Source of the DNA: CAYLHS01 sp964383535
GTDB lineage: Bacteria > Actinomycetota > Acidimicrobiia > Spongiisociales > UBA4744
Length of the DNA: 64,000 nt
Direction of reading: 5' to 3'
NCBI GenBank assembly: GCA_964383535.1
Contig: CAYLHS010000002.1
Location: 1-64,000, forward strand
Part shown: piece after piece, positions 18,428 to 26,260 of the stretch
How the letters are laid out: every line of letters begins with the position of its first letter
How positions within the stretch are numbered: the stretch's first letter is position 1
Notes under the pieces: generated by a model
Told to the model about the DNA's origin: nothing
Seen by the model: only the letters and a program-made list of their open reading frames with translations
Database searches by the model: none
Position numbers and translations under genes: made by a program

Positions 18428-19513
18428 ATGAAACGACTAGCCATCGCAACCGCACTCCTGCTGGCAACTGCGGGATGCACCCTGAACACCTCAACCACCC
18501 CCGATACGACGACGACCGGGGCCACGGTCGTCTCGGCAGTGCCGACGACCTCGACCACACCCTCGACTTCCGCCGTGTATGGGCTGTTCGACATCTCGCC
18601 ACTCGTGCGTACCGCAGAATCCGGAGTCGTTGCCGTCACTCAGGACCAGGTCATCACCGACTTCCTCGGGAACTCGCAGGAGTTGCCGGCTGGCGCGGGA
18701 ACAGGTGTCGTCATCGACGGACAAGGGCACATCCTGACCAACTACCACGTCATACAGAACGCGTCGAAAGTGACCGTCACGGCCCACGACGGCAAGGCCC
18801 GTCCAGCGACGGTTGTCTCCTCTGCTCCTCTCCAGGACCTCGCGGTCCTCGAAGTGTCGGACACGACGGATCTCGCCCCCCTTCCCCTCGGTGACTCCGA
18901 CTCGATCGAAGTCGGAGACCCTGCTATCGCCATCGGCAACGCGCTCGCCCTGAACGCCTCGGAACCGACCGTGTCGCTTGGCATCATCTCTGCGCTCCAC
19001 AGGCAGATCCAGACGGAACTCGGGACCGTTGAGGACGCGATCCAAACCGACGCAGCGATCAACCCCGGCAACTCCGGTGGTCCTCTGCTGAACGCCGCCG
19101 GCCAAGTCATCGGCATCAACACGGCGATCGCCGGCAATGCGCAGAACGTGGGCTTCGCCATTCCCATCAACAACGCAAAGCGCGTGCTGAACCGCTTCGA
19201 GCGTGGTGTGGGTCAGCCCTACCTCGGTGTCGCGGTCGCCGACAACTCCCAAGCGGCGGCCGAGCAGCTCAACCTGTCGATCGACACCGGAGCCCTACTG
19301 ACCCAGATCTATCCAGGAAGCGCAGCCGACCAGGCAGGGCTGCAGCAGTACGACGTGGTCGTGACATTCAACGGGATCGACATCGCCAACGCATCCGACC
19401 TGGTCAACGCGATCAACGACACCGACCCCGGTCAACAAGTCCAGCTCGAGTATGTGCGAGGTGATGCTCACGAGACCGCGACCATCACCGTCGACGAACG
19501 CCCGTCTGCGTGA
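18428..19513 (+). CDS. HtrA/DegP-like trypsin-family serine protease (lipoprotein) with PDZ domain
   Basis: 361 residues. Lipobox LATAGC gives an acylated Cys at about 17. A Thr/Ser linker follows, then the S1C protease domain (about 60-255) with the His motif NYHVI, the Asp motif QDLAVLEV and the Ser motif GNSGGPL. The PDZ domain (about 265-360) starts at PYLGVAV. It should act outside the membrane in protein quality control or signalling. ATG 18428 follows a GGAGA ribosome-binding site. TACCAT near 18383 could be the -10 box. It is convergent with the ClC gene across a large hairpin. Confidence 0.93.
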   Translation: MKRLAIATALLLATAGCTLNTSTTPDTTTTGATVVSAVPTTSTTPSTSAVYGLFDISPLVRTAESGVVAVTQDQVITDFLGNSQELPAGAGTGVVIDGQGHILTNYHVIQNASKVTVTAHDGKARPATVVSSAPLQDLAVLEVSDTTDLAPLPLGDSDSIEVGDPAIAIGNALALNASEPTVSLGIISALHRQIQTELGTVEDAIQTDAAINPGNSGGPLLNAAGQVIGINTAIAGNAQNVGFAIPINNAKRVLNRFERGVGQPYLGVAVADNSQAAAEQLNLSIDTGALLTQIYPGSAADQAGLQQYDVVVTFNGIDIANASDLVNAINDTDPGQQVQLEYVRGDAHETATITVDERPSA

Positions 19514-19516
19514 TTC

Positions 19517-19562
19517 CGAGACTGACCTGCCACCGTATCCCCTCCCCGGCAGGTCAGTCTCG
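19517..19562. terminator. 15-bp inverted repeat, bidirectional terminator of htrA-like gene and clc
   Basis: Arms CGAGACTGACCTGCC (19517-19531) and GGCAGGTCAGTCTCG (19548-19562) are perfectly complementary with a 16-nt loop. The repeat starts 3 nt after the protease stop, and its right arm contains the stop codon of the convergent ClC gene. A flanking T-run is absent. Confidence 0.65.
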
Positions 19563-21545
19563 CGCCCCTTCCTCGCCGGTAGGTCTGAGACGGTGCAGAA
19601 GGCGTTCCCTCATCCGCTCATCGCCGAAACAGGTGATCCTGTCGCCCGCCCGTATGACCGTGCCCCCCTGTGCCACCAATACCTCGCCTTCGCGAACCAC
19701 CGAGACGGCGAGGCACCCCTCCGGCCATGGCACCTCCTTCACTTGCCTGCCGACGGCCATCGAACGCTCCGGAACGACGAAGTCGAAGAAGTGACTGCCA
19801 ACCCTGGTCTTGAGCCGGTAGTGCTCGCGCTCGGCGGCCTGCCGGAGAGCGGCACCCCTGGCCCGGTGATAGGCGTTCACGGCGTCTTCCCGACGGAACA
19901 TCCCTACCAGATGCCGTGCATCCTCATCATCGACAACGGGGATCCTCCCGACACCCAGCGCCGCCATTCGCTCGAGCGCTTCCGATGCGGCCGTTGATGG
20001 GGTCACGGTGACGGGTTTCGGCGTCATGGCGTCCTGGACCAGCACCTGGTCGGACGGACCACCGGCGCGAACAACGTCGGCCACCGTCACCACTCCCACG
20101 AGATGCTCATCGGCGTCGACGACCGGCAGCCCATGGTGCCGTTCTCTGTCGAACATCCCTTGGAGCTCGCCGAGGGTCGTGTGCGCGACGACCGCCATGG
20201 AGTCGACCGTCATTGCGTCCCCGACCCGAACGGTGTCCAGTAGATCGATCTCGCCACCCCTGGTCACTCGGATCCCCATCCGGGTCAGCGGCTTCGTGTA
20301 GGCGCTGTCCGGATACAGGCGCGGCGCAACGAGCATCGCAACGGCGGCCGCAACCATCAGCGGCAGCACGAGCCCGTAGTCACCGGTCACCTCGAACACG
20401 ATGAGGATCGCCGTCAAGGGGGCGCGGGCGACGGCGGTGAACGCGGCCGCCATTCCCACCAGCGCGAAGGCCTCGGGGTGAAGCACCGAGACGTGCCACA
20501 CACTCCCGAGCACGTGGGCGAAGCCGGAACCGATGGTCGCACCGATGAAGAGGCTCGGCATGAAGATGCCACCTGAACCTCGAGCACCGAACGTGGCGCC
20601 GGTTGCGATCGGCTTGACCAAGGCAAGGACCAGGAGGAACCACCAGACGAGACCCGACTCGCCGTTGAGGAGCCCACCGATGAACGACTGGCCGGTGCCG
20701 GCGATCTCAGGGAAGAACGTGACCGGAATCGCAACGGCGAACGACACGAGCAGTGGGCGACGCCACCCTCTCAGCACGTCGGGCTTGTCCTCCCAGAAGT
20801 CGAGGGACCACAGCAGCACCAAACCGCCGGCGACGCACAGCAACCCGAGGACGGCATAGGCGAGAAGTTCGGTGGGGTGTCCGATCGAGTGTGCGGCCAC
20901 ACTGAAGGTGAGTCCCTCTCCCAGGATGCTGTGGGAAACGACGGCACCGGCGACCGTCGCCACCACGACCGTGTGAAGGTGTCTCACCGAGAAGCTGCCG
21001 AGGATCACTTCCATCGCGAAGAACATCCCCGCGATCGGGGCGTTGAACGTCGCGGCAATTCCCGCGCCCGCCCCCGCGGCAACGAGACCGATCACGCCGC
21101 CTTCTGGAAGCTGGAGTCGCTTTCCGACGAACGATCCGAGTCCAGCGCCGATCTGCGCAATGGGGCCTTCACGACCGGCGCTTCCGCCTGCACCAATCGT
21201 GATCGCGGATGCGATGACCTTCAAGGGACCGACGAGCCACCGGATGGCACCACCAGACACCGTGATCGCAGCCAGGATCTGCGGAACGCCGTGACCAGCC
21301 GCTTCGGGAGCGAACGTCTTCGTGAGCCACCACGAAGCCATCAGCGCGGCCGGTATCACCACGAGTGGAACCAGATGCGGTATCTGAACGATGCCGTCGA
21401 GGCGCCTGACCAGCTCCGCCAGTGAGTCGATCGCCTCGATCAGAAGGACCGCTCCAAGCCCGGCGCCGGCCCCGACGAAACCGGCGACGACCATCATCGC
21501 AGTCACATTCCCAGGACGAACAAACCGGCGACGCAACGTTGTCAC
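19554..21545 (-). CDS. ClC chloride channel/antiporter with CBS pair and TrkA-C domain
   Basis: 663 residues. The ClC membrane part (about 1-430) includes GSAGREGPIAQ, whose Glu is the gating glutamate, and GARGSGGIFMPSL. A CBS-domain pair follows (about 435-560; VGDAMTVDSMAVV and VQDAMTPKPVTVTP), then a TrkA-C/RCK-C-like domain (about 575-650). The CBS and TrkA-C parts suggest control by a nucleotide or second messenger. GTG 21545 is 8 nt downstream of TACGCT (21554-21559, minus). It is divergent from the AMMECR1 gene, 66 bp apart. Confidence 0.93.
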   Translation of the reverse strand: MTTLRRRFVRPGNVTAMMVVAGFVGAGAGLGAVLLIEAIDSLAELVRRLDGIVQIPHLVPLVVIPAALMASWWLTKTFAPEAAGHGVPQILAAITVSGGAIRWLVGPLKVIASAITIGAGGSAGREGPIAQIGAGLGSFVGKRLQLPEGGVIGLVAAGAGAGIAATFNAPIAGMFFAMEVILGSFSVRHLHTVVVATVAGAVVSHSILGEGLTFSVAAHSIGHPTELLAYAVLGLLCVAGGLVLLWSLDFWEDKPDVLRGWRRPLLVSFAVAIPVTFFPEIAGTGQSFIGGLLNGESGLVWWFLLVLALVKPIATGATFGARGSGGIFMPSLFIGATIGSGFAHVLGSVWHVSVLHPEAFALVGMAAAFTAVARAPLTAILIVFEVTGDYGLVLPLMVAAAVAMLVAPRLYPDSAYTKPLTRMGIRVTRGGEIDLLDTVRVGDAMTVDSMAVVAHTTLGELQGMFDRERHHGLPVVDADEHLVGVVTVADVVRAGGPSDQVLVQDAMTPKPVTVTPSTAASEALERMAALGVGRIPVVDDEDARHLVGMFRREDAVNAYHRARGAALRQAAEREHYRLKTRVGSHFFDFVVPERSMAVGRQVKEVPWPEGCLAVSVVREGEVLVAQGGTVIRAGDRITCFGDERMRERLLHRLRPTGEEGARD

Positions 21546-21611
21546 AATCGATCAGCGTAGGCCATCTCGCCCTCGGTCTCGCGCCTTCGGCCATCCCGGT
21601 AGTGTCAACTC

Positions 21612-22109
21612 GTGGAGCATCCGTACGTTCGACTCGCCCGGGACACCCTGCGTCACTATCTGACGACGGGGAACCTGCCGGTCCTCAAGGGGTCGTCGCC
21701 GCCGGGAGGTGTCTTCGTCTCCTTGCACGACACCAACGGCCTTCGTGGGTGCATAGGAAGCATCAGCGGCGACTCGGACTCCCTCGAGACGGAGGTCGCC
21801 CGGCAGGCGGTCAACGCCGCTGTTCATGACCCACGTTTCCCTCCGCTGCGGGCCTCCGAAGTCGACGAACTCGACATCACCGTGTACCTCCTCGGCCCGC
21901 CGGAGGAAGTGAATACTCTCGCCTTCCTCGACCCTGCCCACTACGGACTGATCGTGGAGGGAAGGAGGGGACGTCGCGGGCTGCTCTTGCCGGCCATCCC
22001 AGGGATAGAGACGCCCGAAGCACAGGTCGACATCGCCAAGCGGAAGGCACACATCGGCGCAGAGGAGCCCGTCCGTCTCCTCCGATTCGAAGCCACGATC
22101 CTGCACTGA
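21612..22109 (+). CDS. AMMECR1 domain protein
   Basis: 165 residues, a single AMMECR1 domain. The signature LRGCIGS (about residues 43-49) and the block HDPRFPPLRASEVDELDITVYLL are clear. Archaeal and bacterial members often accompany MEMO1-like proteins and radical SAM enzymes, but none is adjacent here. Biochemical function is not established. GTG 21612 lies 6 nt downstream of TAGTGT (21600-21605), so the mRNA is probably leaderless. Confidence 0.9.
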   Translation: MEHPYVRLARDTLRHYLTTGNLPVLKGSSPPGGVFVSLHDTNGLRGCIGSISGDSDSLETEVARQAVNAAVHDPRFPPLRASEVDELDITVYLLGPPEEVNTLAFLDPAHYGLIVEGRRGRRGLLLPAIPGIETPEAQVDIAKRKAHIGAEEPVRLLRFEATILH

Positions 22110-22127
22110 GGCGAGTTGACGCTCGCC

Positions 22128-22140
22128 GTACCTCGTATGG
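22128..22140 (+). repeat. GTANNNCGTA unit
   Basis: GTACCTCGTATGG matches the left end of the element at 12877 over the first ten bases. No partner end is visible within 150 bp, so this is a solo or decayed end. Confidence 0.3.
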
Positions 22141-22443
22141 ACAGCGGCAATGGGACCGCGGGGCGATCCGACGGGTTTCCTCGCAGAGCGACACGGAGCA
22201 GGAACGGACACGGAAGACGGTCGAAGGCTCGCGAAACAGGCCTCACCCTTCTGTCGCGTTCGAGGGGACGGGCGGCGGTAGTGCCACGAGTGCTCTTGCC
22301 CAAACCGTGGACGCGGATCACAGCCGGGGTTCCGACCGCTCGCTGCGTTCGCCGGCGACCGAGACAGGGCGCTCGAAGCAGCGACCCCGATTTCCGGTAC
22401 CGACGACCGCAGTCCTCTTGGAGGCGCAACCCGGGATTGGTTC

Positions 22444-22472
22444 TTGACGTGACCGCGAAGAGCGCGTAAACA
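22444..22472 (+). promoter_or_regulatory. promoter of the PH-like/zinc-ribbon gene
   Basis: TTGACG (22444-22449), 17-bp spacer, TAAACA (22467-22472). The best -35 match in the window. It lies 25 nt from the annotated start and 5 nt from an upstream mini-ORF start. Confidence 0.55.
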
Positions 22473-22477
22473 TCTCT

Positions 22478-22501
22478 ATGAGCGCGCAAGGGACACCATG
22501 A
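22478..22501 (+). CDS. possible seven-residue upstream ORF
   Basis: ATG at 22478 opens MSAQGTP and its TGA stop overlaps the ATG of the next gene (ATGA). It sits at the predicted transcription start. It may couple or meter translation of the downstream gene, but it could be chance. Confidence 0.25.
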   Translation: MSAQGTP

Positions 22502-23151
22502 TACGAATAAGCGGGATCGTCCGCCTCCCAGATGATCTCGACTCGGGCATCACCGCAGTCGTTCAGATCGTGAACGATCAGCTCCGCCTCCGAACAGGTC
22601 GAACCGACCTCGGGAGTTGGCCGATTGCCGATGTCGACATCAACCGCGTCTCTCCGCAAGAGTTCCAGCTCGTCATCGGTGATGACGTGATCAACTTCCA
22701 GCCGACCAACCCGGACTTCTTCGCGTCACTCCAGTTCGTCGAGGCCGCCCACCAAACGACCGGAGTGAAGAAGCGAAAGAAGCAGCGCGCGGCCCGAGCT
22801 CCTGGGGACACACGTCCGCCACGGCCTGAGGAAGCTGCATCGCCGATCCCGCCCGAACCTCCGCCACCCGCCGACGAGACCATCGAACTGGACCTTACGG
22901 AGGAGAAGGTCGCGGCCCCAACCCGACCGCGTCGACTCCTCACCAGAACGAAGAACCTCAGTGCGGCCACGCGCGATCAGCTCCGGCAAACCGGCATATG
23001 GCCCCTCGATCGGCTGAAGGCATACGGTCCCGACGACTCGGTCGCGCCCGACCACATCCACACGTACGGAACATCCACCATCCAGGCGGGGCTCATCCGG
23101 CGGGTCTGTTCCGAGTGCGGTCACGTGTCGTTCCTCCCGAAGGAGAACTGA
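22498..23151 (+). CDS. unknown protein with PH-like N-terminus, basic/proline-rich linker and C-terminal Cys pair
   Basis: 217 residues, not assigned to a named family. The N-terminal 85 residues (MIRISGIVRLPDD ... GSWPIADVDINRVSPQEFQL) look like a small beta-rich, PH-like domain. A Lys/Arg patch (KKRKKQR, about 92-98) and a Pro/Glu-rich stretch (100-135) follow. The C-terminal 75 residues end with HIHTYGTSTIQ and VCSECGHVSF, a CxxC pair that may be half of a zinc site. No signal peptide or membrane segment. An AAGGGA ribosome-binding site lies 5 nt before ATG 22498. Confidence 0.65.
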   Translation: MIRISGIVRLPDDLDSGITAVVQIVNDQLRLRTGRTDLGSWPIADVDINRVSPQEFQLVIGDDVINFQPTNPDFFASLQFVEAAHQTTGVKKRKKQRAARAPGDTRPPRPEEAASPIPPEPPPPADETIELDLTEEKVAAPTRPRRLLTRTKNLSAATRDQLRQTGIWPLDRLKAYGPDDSVAPDHIHTYGTSTIQAGLIRRVCSECGHVSFLPKEN

Positions 23152-23171
23152 CCCCGCGGGTCGGCGCCTGG

Positions 23172-24122
23172 CTACTCCCTCCCCATCCCTCGCACGAACT
23201 CGGCGGCGATCGCAATGGCGCGAGCAGCTGCCGGATGGTCGGGCAGGATGGCAGGCCACACGTGGATCATGTCCGGCTCGATGTGGAGGGTGACCTGCGC
23301 TCCATCGGCGGTGGCCTTGTCCGCGAGACGAGTGGCGTCATCCAGGATCATCTCGCGACTACCGGCGAAGATCAACAGCGGGGGGATTCCGGCGAAGTCT
23401 CCATACATCGGCGAGGCAAGAGGATCGCGAGGGTTGTGGTCTCCGAGATATGCCGTGTTGGGTGAGGGTTCTCCCAGCGGGAGATAGTCGGTCGCCGCAT
23501 TGGTGACGATGGACGCGGCCGTGTGCTCGAGGTCCGTGTATGGCGAGAACAGGACGGCCCCGGCCGGCAGGCGACGCCCCTCGTCTCGGAGGTGAAACAT
23601 CAACGCGCACGCGAGACCTCCCCCGGCCGAGTCCCCTGCGACGACGACGGTGTGCGACTCCAATGCCTCGTAGACCGCCACGGCGTCATCGACCGCTGCG
23701 GGAAATCGGTGCTCGGGACCGAGCCGGTAGTCGGGAACGAACGTCTTCAGTCCCAGTGCCCACGTGAGACGGCACGCGAACTGGCGGTGGGTGGCCGGGC
23801 TCCCTCCGAGGTATGCGCCCCCGTGCAAGTACAGCAAGATCGAGTCGTCGTCGAAGCCAACCCTCGTGATCCACTCTCCCGGCACACCACCGACGTCGCC
23901 GGGCTCGACCCGCACGAGTGTCCGCAGCTCACGGGGCACGGGTGGGTCCAGACGGCGTTCGAGGACCCGCCGGTTCGGCCGACTCATCTCCAGAATCGTC
24001 CGGAGTGCGACAACCCGCAGCTCAACCGCCCACGACCAATCATCGACCAACGGTCCGCAGGCCAGTCGCCGCACGACGGCTCGTACCACAGACCAGGCGG
24101 TGAACACGAGGAGCTTCGCCAT
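23172..24122 (-). CDS. alpha/beta hydrolase of the hormone-sensitive-lipase-like group (esterase)
   Basis: 316 residues. The oxyanion motif LYLHGGAYLGG (about 100-110), the nucleophile elbow GDSAGGG (Ser at about 170), an Asp in the region of FAGSREMILDD and the His in DMIHVW form the expected triad. It should hydrolyse short-chain esters; the hydrophobic N-terminus may associate with the membrane. Three candidate starts exist (24140, 24131, 24122). I chose ATG 24122 because TAGCAT (24130-24135, minus) lies 7 nt upstream. It is divergent from the second ClC gene. Confidence 0.87.
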   Translation of the reverse strand: MAKLLVFTAWSVVRAVVRRLACGPLVDDWSWAVELRVVALRTILEMSRPNRRVLERRLDPPVPRELRTLVRVEPGDVGGVPGEWITRVGFDDDSILLYLHGGAYLGGSPATHRQFACRLTWALGLKTFVPDYRLGPEHRFPAAVDDAVAVYEALESHTVVVAGDSAGGGLACALMFHLRDEGRRLPAGAVLFSPYTDLEHTAASIVTNAATDYLPLGEPSPNTAYLGDHNPRDPLASPMYGDFAGIPPLLIFAGSREMILDDATRLADKATADGAQVTLHIEPDMIHVWPAILPDHPAAARAIAIAAEFVRGMGRE

Positions 24123-24196
24123 GCCGCCCATGCTACGCACGACGTCCGCGCTACCGCCAGAGGACCGCCGTCACCGCGACTAACGTGATCGGGCTG

Positions 24197-25510
24197 ATGA
24201 GCCGAGAGAAGAGCGACGCCCGCGGCCTGGTCATACTGGGGCTGGTTGCCGCTGTAGCGGGGTTCATCGTCGGGATCGTCGGGGGCTACTTCCGCAAGCT
24301 GTTGTTCGAAGCCGACGACCTGAGACTGTCGTTTCTCACGTGGGCCCACGATTGGTCGGGACCGGGTTGGATCCTGCTGATCCTCGTGGTTGTCGTGTGT
24401 GTCGTTCTGGCACGCCTCGTCGTCCTCGCCGTCCCACGCGTGTCCGGGAGTGGAATCCAGGACGTCGAGGCCGTGTTCAAGGGCGAGGTTCCCGCAACCT
24501 CCTGGGAGGTGCTACCCGCCAAATTCGTCGGTGGTGTGCTCGCCATCGGGGCTGGCCTGGCGCTCGGCCGTGAAGGGCCCACGGTGCACCTTGGGGCCTC
24601 GATCGGCTCGGAGGCGGGACGACGATTCCGGCTCGACGATCAAGATGTACGCATCCTCCAAACGGCACTCGGCGGCGCCGGGCTCGGCGTCGCGTTCAAC
24701 GCACCTCTGGGCGGCGCACTGTTCGTCTTCGAAGAGATCGCCAAGACTATTCGACTCCGACTGGGTCTTGCCACCTTGATCGGCACCTCGACGGCCATCG
24801 CCGCATCACGCATGATCCTCGGCGATCGGCCCGACTTCCTCGTCGGCCAGATCGGCACCCCCGTGGGGTGGACGCTGGTCGTGTTCCTCGCGTTTGGGGT
24901 GGTCACCGGCGTCGCGGGAGCTTGGTACAACAGGCTCATCGTGTTCATGCTCCGACTCTCCGATCGGGCGCAGCGCGTTCCGCCGCTCGCCCAGGCCGCC
25001 GCCATCGGGGTGGTGGTAGGAGTGTTGTTGTGGTTCGACCCACTCGTCGCGACCGGAGGTGGAGATCGTCTCACCCAGGAGCTGCTCGGCGGTGGCATCG
25101 CACTCGCGTCGGTCGCCGGCTATTTCCTGATCCGCTTCTTCCTCGGCCCGCTGTCCTACGCGGGTCAGACACCGGGTGGGTTGTTCTCCCCCCTCCTCGC
25201 CGTGGGCGCGCTATGGGGGGTGGTCGTGCATGGCCTCGGAGGACATTTCCTCTCCGGTCCGGGTACGGGAGCCGCCGCGTTTGCGATCATCGGCATGTCA
25301 ACGTTGTTCGCCGCGATCGTTCGGGCCCCGCTCACCGGGATCGTTCTCATCATCGAAATGACCGCAACGACGACCCTCGTGGTACCTATGCTTGCCGCTG
25401 CCTTCGGGGCGGTGATCACCACGTCGCTGATGCACAACGAGCCGATCTACGACAGCCTCGGAAGACGGATGATGGCGTCGCTTTCGCCCTTCGGAAAGCA
25501 CGAGAAGTAG
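24197..25510 (+). CDS. ClC family chloride channel/antiporter (short form)
   Basis: 437 residues with only the membrane domain. Selectivity-filter blocks GSGIQDVEA, GREGPTVHLGASIG (gating Glu) and GGLFSPLLAVGALWG are present. The form lacks CBS or TrkA-C domains, unlike the other ClC gene in this window. The in-frame GTG at 24185 is possible, but ATG 24197 with TAACGT (24181-24186) just upstream suggests a transcript starting within a few bases of this ATG. The next gene begins at the base after its stop. Confidence 0.92.
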   Translation: MSREKSDARGLVILGLVAAVAGFIVGIVGGYFRKLLFEADDLRLSFLTWAHDWSGPGWILLILVVVVCVVLARLVVLAVPRVSGSGIQDVEAVFKGEVPATSWEVLPAKFVGGVLAIGAGLALGREGPTVHLGASIGSEAGRRFRLDDQDVRILQTALGGAGLGVAFNAPLGGALFVFEEIAKTIRLRLGLATLIGTSTAIAASRMILGDRPDFLVGQIGTPVGWTLVVFLAFGVVTGVAGAWYNRLIVFMLRLSDRAQRVPPLAQAAAIGVVVGVLLWFDPLVATGGGDRLTQELLGGGIALASVAGYFLIRFFLGPLSYAGQTPGGLFSPLLAVGALWGVVVHGLGGHFLSGPGTGAAAFAIIGMSTLFAAIVRAPLTGIVLIIEMTATTTLVVPMLAAAFGAVITTSLMHNEPIYDSLGRRMMASLSPFGKHEK

Positions 25511-26200
25511 GTGGACTGCGAGTTCATCCGGGCCGGTTTCCCGTCGCAGCCCGTCAATGCGCTCACCGCGCTGGCCTTCGTTGGCGCAGGTGTGCTCCTC
25601 GCCACGAGGCGGCGCGGGACGGGGCCGGTCGTGTATGGGCTGGTGCTCGTCGCGGTGGGGATGACGAGTTTCCTGATGCACGGGATGGGGCTCGACGCTG
25701 CGGCGGAGTCCGTCGCCGTGGTCTCGCTCGCCCTGTGGGTCGCGCTCTGGATGGCGCTCGGAGCCAGCAGAAAGACTGTCTGCGCGTGGGCAGTCGCGAC
25801 AGCAGTGGGAGCAGCGCTCATCGCGCTCGCACCCGATGTCCGACACACCACGACCGCCGTCGCGGCGGCCGCGGCCGCGTTGGTCCTCGTGCGGTTCCAG
25901 GATCGGAAAACGTGGATCGCGTTCACTGTGGTTGCCGGCGCAGCAGCGGTCTATGTGCTCAGCAGGACCGGCGGTCCCTGGTGCGTCAGCTCGTCACCAC
26001 TCCAAGGCCACGGCTTGTGGCACCTGATGATGGCCGTGGCCCTCTGGCTGGTTGGAGACGCGTTGGCGGACCGCCCCCAACTGCGGACGGCGGGCACGGG
26101 CTTCCCCAGCCGTGTTTTCTCCCCCTGGAGCCCGCGGGGCGACATTGGGGAAGGTGCCCGAGGCGAAACCAAGGATGGAGGAGGCCACCCACTCCAATGA
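25511..26200 (+). CDS. polytopic membrane protein, possibly of the CREST/ceramidase-like superfamily
   Basis: 229 residues, about seven hydrophobic helices. The N-terminal DCEFIRAGFPSQPVNALTAL, the S-x-x-x-H in TSFLMHG, and the GHGLWHL block before the last helix resemble the Ser/His/His pattern of CREST hydrolases (ceramidases, PAQR receptors). This is a motif resemblance only. The C-terminal 40 residues are low-complexity and Gly/Arg-rich. GTG 25511 immediately follows the ClC stop, implying translational coupling. Confidence 0.6.
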   Translation: MDCEFIRAGFPSQPVNALTALAFVGAGVLLATRRRGTGPVVYGLVLVAVGMTSFLMHGMGLDAAAESVAVVSLALWVALWMALGASRKTVCAWAVATAVGAALIALAPDVRHTTTAVAAAAAALVLVRFQDRKTWIAFTVVAGAAAVYVLSRTGGPWCVSSSPLQGHGLWHLMMAVALWLVGDALADRPQLRTAGTGFPSRVFSPWSPRGDIGEGARGETKDGGGHPLQ

Positions 26201-26260
26201 CGCCCAACCCCAGCGACTCTTCCACTGTCGTACCACGCATGCGCGTAGCTCCGCCGGTGG

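Larger units (their letters stand above)
22110..22497. other. 388-bp gene-free region
   Basis: No convincing protein or RNA gene. It contains one GTACCTCGTATGG repeat unit (22128-22140). At its right end is a good promoter, TTGACG-N17-TAAACA (22444-22472), and a seven-codon upstream ORF. The frames open here are Arg-rich shadows. Confidence 0.5.

Noticed and set aside
22116..22469. 117-codon frame in the 388-bp gap
   Set aside because: Arg-rich, no ribosome-binding site, no recognisable domain; treated as non-coding.
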